Assembly (NCBI GenBank): GCA_030550275.1
Contig: JAUQPR010000002.1
Coordinates: forward strand, 1 to 64,000
Origin: Bacteroidota bacterium
GTDB taxonomy: Bacteria; Bacteroidota; Ignavibacteria; Kapaibacteriales; HRBIN21
Length of the DNA: 64,000 nt
Direction of reading: 5' to 3'
The stretch's first letter is position 1. Each line of letters opens with the position of its first letter. The notes under the pieces are model-generated. The model worked only from the letters and a program-made list of their open reading frames with translations. It was not told the origin of the DNA and ran no database searches. The position numbers were made by a program, and so were the translations under genes. Below, piece after piece: positions 60,330-64,000 of the stretch.

Positions 60330-63300
60330 TCACTCCACCCACAGCCCCACCTGCTCAGTGCCAACGAGTTCGCATAGCCTGCGGTAGCCCTCCAGCGAGA
60401 GCTCCACGCCCAGGTGCGGCAGCACGTAGGCGCGCACCGGCTGTTCGGCACGCCCGGGCTCGTAGAGGTACAGCAGCACAGGGCACCCCGAAGCAGCCGA
60501 ACGGAACTGCGCATGGAGCCGTTCGAGCGTATCGAGCGTCTGCTCGGACACGGGCAGCAGCACTCGGTAGCCGCGCGCCAGACGGCGCAATCCGCGTTCG
60601 AGCGATTCCATCCCATTGACCACCAAACGCGCAAGCTCCTGTTGGCGCGGCTCCAGGCGTCCCCAGGCAAGCACCAACTCGCCCTCGCGCAGGAGCGGTT
60701 CGGCTTGGGCATAGACGTCATGCCAGAGAATGAGCTCCAACTGCCCGCTGTGGTCCTCCAGCCGGGCAAAGGCGATTGGGCGGTTCCGTCGGTCGCGCCG
60801 GCGCTCCACCGCGGCGATGGTTCCGGCAACGCGCACCTCCCCATTGGGCTGTTCGGGCAGCTCGGCAATGGGGATAACGAGCGTGCACAGCAACTCCGCA
60901 TAGGGCTTGAGCGGATGTGCGCTCAGGTAGATGCCCAGCACCTCGCGTTCGCGCCGGAGCTGCTCCAGCGGGCTCCACGGTGGCACTGCAGGCAGTGCCG
61001 GTTCGGAAATCGGCGCAGCGCTGCCGAAGAGGCTCTCCATCTCCGCACCGCGCGTGTGGAGGGCACGGGCGTACTCGAGCACCTGCTCAATCCCCGCCAT
61101 CAACTGCGCCCGCTGCCCTGGGTGCAGCCCATCGAACGCCCCAGCAGCAATGAGCGCCTCGATTGCGCGACGGTTCACCGTGCGCAGGTCCACGCGGGCA
61201 ACGAAATCGAAGATGGAGCGGAAGGGACCCCGCTGCCGTGCCCGGAGGATCTCCTCCACTGCCGCTGCACCGACGTTTTTGATGCCCGCCAGCCCGAAGA
61301 CGATCGTGTGCGGATCGAGCGCCCGGAAGAGCACCTCCGAGCGGTTCACATCCGGCGGGAGCACGGTGATGCCCATGCGCAGGGCTTCGGCGAGGAACTC
61401 GGCGAGCTTCTCCTGGTTGGCAATCTCGGCGCTCATGTTCGCCGCCAGGAACTCCGCCGGATAGTGCGCCTTCAGGTACGCCGTCTGGTACGCCAGGTAG
61501 GCATACGCCAAGGCGTGCGACTTGTTGAAGCCGTAGGAGGCGAAGCGCTCGATGAGGGCGAAGATCTCCTCGGCAAGCTCGCGCGGGATGCCGTTGCGCA
61601 CCGCTCCGGCGATGAACTCATCGCGCTGCTGCTGCATGAGGCGCTGGTCCTTCTTGCCCATTGCCCGGCGCATCAGATCGGCTTGCGCCAGCGAAAAGCC
61701 GGCGATCGCCTGCGCCAACTGCATCACCTGCTCCTGGTAGATGATGATGCCGTAGGTGTTGCGCAGGATGGGCTCCATGCTCGGGTGCAGATACTCGATG
61801 GGGCGCCGACCGTGCTTGCGGGCGATGAATTCGGGGATGTACTCCATCGGACCGGGGCGATTGAGCGCGTTGAGCGCCGTGAGGTCCTCCAGCGAATTCG
61901 GGCGCAGCTCGCGCAGCGCCTCGCGCATGGTATCGGCCTCAAACTGGAAGATGCCCAGGGTCTGCCCGCTGGAGAGTAGCTCGTACGTTGGGGCATCCTC
62001 CAGGCTGACCGAGTCGATGTCCACCATCTCCCCGCGCGTCTGGCGCACCATCTCCACCGTGCGCTCGATGATGGAGAGCGTGCGCAGCCCCAGGAAGTCC
62101 ATCTTGAGCAAGCCCGCATCCTCCAGCTCGCGCATGGAGTATTGCGTGACGATTTCGCCGCTGGGGGCGCGGCACAGCGGCACGTAGTCGCTCACATCGC
62201 CAGGGGCGATCACCACGCCGGCGGCATGGACCGAGATATTGCGGCAGAAGCCCTCCAGCACCAGCGAGAACTCCACCAACTGGCGCAGCTTCGGGTCGGT
62301 GCTCTCGCGCAGCCACTGCAGGTCGGGAAGCTGCAGCGCCTCCTCCAGGGGCGTGACCTTGCCCAGCACAACTGGGATGCGCTCCGTGATGGCGTTGAGC
62401 GTGGACATTGGGATGCCCAGCACACGCCCCACATCCTTGATGACGGCACGGCTGGAGAGCGTCCCAAAGGTGATGATCTGCGCTACGGAGCTCTCCCCGT
62501 AGCGCCGGCGCACGTAGTCGATGACCAGGTCGCGCTTGTCGTCGCTGAAGTCCACGTCAATATCGGGCATGGAGACCCGCTCTGGGTTCAGGAAGCGCTC
62601 AAAGAGCAGATCGTAGCGCAGCGGGTCCAAGCTGGTGATGCCCAGGGCGTAGGCAACCAGGCTACCGACGGCGGAGCCGCGCCCGGGACCGACGCGCACG
62701 CCCATGCGGCGCGCAGCCGCGATGAAGTCCTGCACAATCAGGAAGTAGCCGGCAAAGCCCATGCGCGTGATGACCTCCAGCTCGTACTCCGCCCGGCGGC
62801 GGACCTCCTCCGGGATGGGGACGCCGTAGCGCTCGGCGAGCCCGCGTTCGACAAGCTGCCGGAGATACTCCTCCAGGGTTCGCGCTCCGGAATCCTCCGG
62901 AATGGGGAACTGCGGCAGGTGGAGCTGCGGGCGTAGCTCCAGGGTGCACTTTTCGGCGATCTCCAGCGTGCGCTCGACCGCATCGGGGTAGTCCGGAAAG
63001 AGCTCCAGCATCTGGGCGCCGGTCTTGAAGTACATCTCCGGCTGCCCGTAGCGCAGCTTGGTGATGTCGATGGGCTGCCCCTTGCCGGAGCCCACATCGC
63101 GGATATGGAGCAGGACGTTGTGCGGCAGGGCGTGCTCCTTGCGGATGTAATGGCAATCGTTGGTCACCACCATCGGGATGCGCAGCTCGCGGGCAATGCG
63201 CGGCACGAAGGTGCGCACGGCTTCATCCGCAGGCAGGTTGTGCCACTGCAGCTCCAGGTAGAAGTCCTCGCCGAACAGCTCCCGATACTGCGCCGCCGTG

Positions 63301-63779
63301 CGGTAGGCGCGCTCGTAGTCGCCCTCGAGCAGGTGCGCATTGACCACGCCCACCAGGCAGCCCGACAGCGCAATCAAGCCCTCGTGGTAGCGCTCCAGCA
63401 GCTCCCAGTCAATACGCGGGCGGTAGTAGTAGCCCTCCAGGTGCGCCAGCGTGGTGAGCTTCATCAGGTTGCGGTAGCCCTGCTCGTTTTTTGCCAGCAG
63501 CACCAGGTGGTAGTAGTTGCGCGACTTGGGCGCGGGGCGGTCGAAGCGGCTCCCCACCGCCATGTAGACTTCGCAGCCAATGATGGGCTTGATGCCGGCG
63601 GCTTTGGCTTCCTTGTAGAACTCCAGGCAGCCGAACATGACGCCGTGGTCGGTGAGCGCAACGGCGCCTTGGTCGGCTTCCACGGCTGCCTGCACCAATT
63701 GGCGCGGCGTGCACGCCCCGTCCAGAATCGAGTAGTGCGTGTGGTTGTGCAGATGCACAAACGGAACGCTCCGAGCCAT
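60330..63779 (-). CDS. dnaE: DNA polymerase III subunit alpha
   Basis: The 1149-residue replicative polymerase. The PHP domain begins FVHLHNHTHYSILDGACTP. The catalytic core has GPGRGSAVGSLVAYALGI and PDIDVDFSDDKRDLV, followed by GFNKSHALAYAYLAYQTAYL. The helix-hairpin-helix region and an OB domain (VAGTIAAVERRRDRRNRPIA) complete it. The length is that of DnaE1 (about 1160). Some PHP His/Asp ligands appear intact (HLHNHTHYS, LTDHG), so proofreading-type activity cannot be excluded. Confidence 0.97.
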   Translation of the reverse strand: MARSVPFVHLHNHTHYSILDGACTPRQLVQAAVEADQGAVALTDHGVMFGCLEFYKEAKAAGIKPIIGCEVYMAVGSRFDRPAPKSRNYYHLVLLAKNEQGYRNLMKLTTLAHLEGYYYRPRIDWELLERYHEGLIALSGCLVGVVNAHLLEGDYERAYRTAAQYRELFGEDFYLELQWHNLPADEAVRTFVPRIARELRIPMVVTNDCHYIRKEHALPHNVLLHIRDVGSGKGQPIDITKLRYGQPEMYFKTGAQMLELFPDYPDAVERTLEIAEKCTLELRPQLHLPQFPIPEDSGARTLEEYLRQLVERGLAERYGVPIPEEVRRRAEYELEVITRMGFAGYFLIVQDFIAAARRMGVRVGPGRGSAVGSLVAYALGITSLDPLRYDLLFERFLNPERVSMPDIDVDFSDDKRDLVIDYVRRRYGESSVAQIITFGTLSSRAVIKDVGRVLGIPMSTLNAITERIPVVLGKVTPLEEALQLPDLQWLRESTDPKLRQLVEFSLVLEGFCRNISVHAAGVVIAPGDVSDYVPLCRAPSGEIVTQYSMRELEDAGLLKMDFLGLRTLSIIERTVEMVRQTRGEMVDIDSVSLEDAPTYELLSSGQTLGIFQFEADTMREALRELRPNSLEDLTALNALNRPGPMEYIPEFIARKHGRRPIEYLHPSMEPILRNTYGIIIYQEQVMQLAQAIAGFSLAQADLMRRAMGKKDQRLMQQQRDEFIAGAVRNGIPRELAEEIFALIERFASYGFNKSHALAYAYLAYQTAYLKAHYPAEFLAANMSAEIANQEKLAEFLAEALRMGITVLPPDVNRSEVLFRALDPHTIVFGLAGIKNVGAAAVEEILRARQRGPFRSIFDFVARVDLRTVNRRAIEALIAAGAFDGLHPGQRAQLMAGIEQVLEYARALHTRGAEMESLFGSAAPISEPALPAVPPWSPLEQLRREREVLGIYLSAHPLKPYAELLCTLVIPIAELPEQPNGEVRVAGTIAAVERRRDRRNRPIAFARLEDHSGQLELILWHDVYAQAEPLLREGELVLAWGRLEPRQQELARLVVNGMESLERGLRRLARGYRVLLPVSEQTLDTLERLHAQFRSAASGCPVLLYLYEPGRAEQPVRAYVLPHLGVELSLEGYRRLCELVGTEQVGLWVE

Positions 63780-63794
63780 TGCTCCTGTGGTGCT

Positions 63795-64000
63795 CTACTG
63801 CAACAACTCCCGCAGTGCGGGGTCGGATTCCAGCCGGGCGCATTCGGCGCGGAGCCGCGCGCTCCACGGCGAGCGCTGGTCGCGCAGGACGCTATAGGCA
63901 ACGCGGCGCAGCGGCGCAGGCTGCTGCTGCAGCAGACGTGCAAACGTCCGTGGGGATGCTGCCGTATCCACGCCCGCCACCAGCCAGCCCAGGCTCTGCC
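63795..64000 (-). CDS. 3' end of an unidentified gene upstream of dnaE
   Basis: The final 67 codons are visible, starting QSLGWLVAGVDTAASPRTFA and ending ESDPALRELLQ. The fragment is Arg/Leu-rich and helical. It lies 15 nt from dnaE and is probably in the same operon. There is too little sequence to identify a family. Confidence 0.55.
   Translation of the reverse strand, partial: QSLGWLVAGVDTAASPRTFARLLQQQPAPLRRVAYSVLRDQRSPWSARLRAECARLESDPALRELLQ

Overview
The window looks like chromosomal DNA of a GC-rich Gram-negative bacterium of the Bacteroidota/Chlorobiota (FCB) assemblage. The evidence is: several large secreted proteins ending in type IX secretion (T9SS) sorting domains; lipopolysaccharide genes (kdsA, lptC); a TonB-dependent receptor; and Bacteroidota-type promoter -7 boxes (TAnnTTTG) in front of many genes. 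High GC with this gene set suggests an Ignavibacteria/Kapabacteria-like lineage, but that placement is inference. No rRNA, tRNA or CRISPR array was seen. One small SRP RNA gene is present.

Layout. 1-1625 (-): the truncated end of a repetitive YadA-head-like surface protein. 1697-14141 (-): a dense housekeeping run with frequent 4-35 nt overlaps (asnS, pepF, panC, a Lon-N protein, rng, dxr, rseP, surE, a HicB-like protein, folP, folD, an RluA-type pseudouridine synthase). 14255-14946 (+): a small ribosomal cluster (unknown 62-residue basic protein, rpmE, rpsR). 14955-18882: an apparently acquired segment, with an IS element, a parallel beta-helix protein and a broken vWA gene, closed by a strong hairpin. 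18963-25513 (-): two large T9SS cargo proteins, the second coupled to ribH and guaA (to 27541). 27570-32476 (-): a Dna2-like nuclease-helicase and recJ. 32598-34855 (+): hutG and a HAF-repeat T9SS protein. 34946-41403 (+): a complete five-gene peptide-type ABC transporter. 41405-44044 (-): kdsA-lptC-tpiA-pgsA. 44118-47408: a small putative barrel protein (+) and a TonB receptor with a Cys-rich partner (-). 47552-50579 (+): a PNPOx-UbiA fusion, a CPBP protease and an MDR oxidoreductase. 50603-58623 (+): two large secreted proteins, each behind a nearly identical 136-bp promoter/leader. 58691-64000 (-): SRP RNA, an M28 peptidase, dnaE and the end of an unknown gene.

The most unusual region is 49.4-58.6 kb. 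A block containing the CPBP tail, the MDR tail and a leader was duplicated. In the second copy the coding parts have decayed into pseudogenes, while the leader stayed about 97% identical and now precedes a second secreted-protein gene. That second protein also carries a 19-residue stretch that reads like the N-terminus of the chaperonin GroES. Other points of interest are the 62-residue protein in the ribosomal cluster, the PNPOx-UbiA fusion, the Dna2-like enzyme without visible Fe-S cysteines, and -7 boxes that reuse the stop codon of the neighbouring gene.
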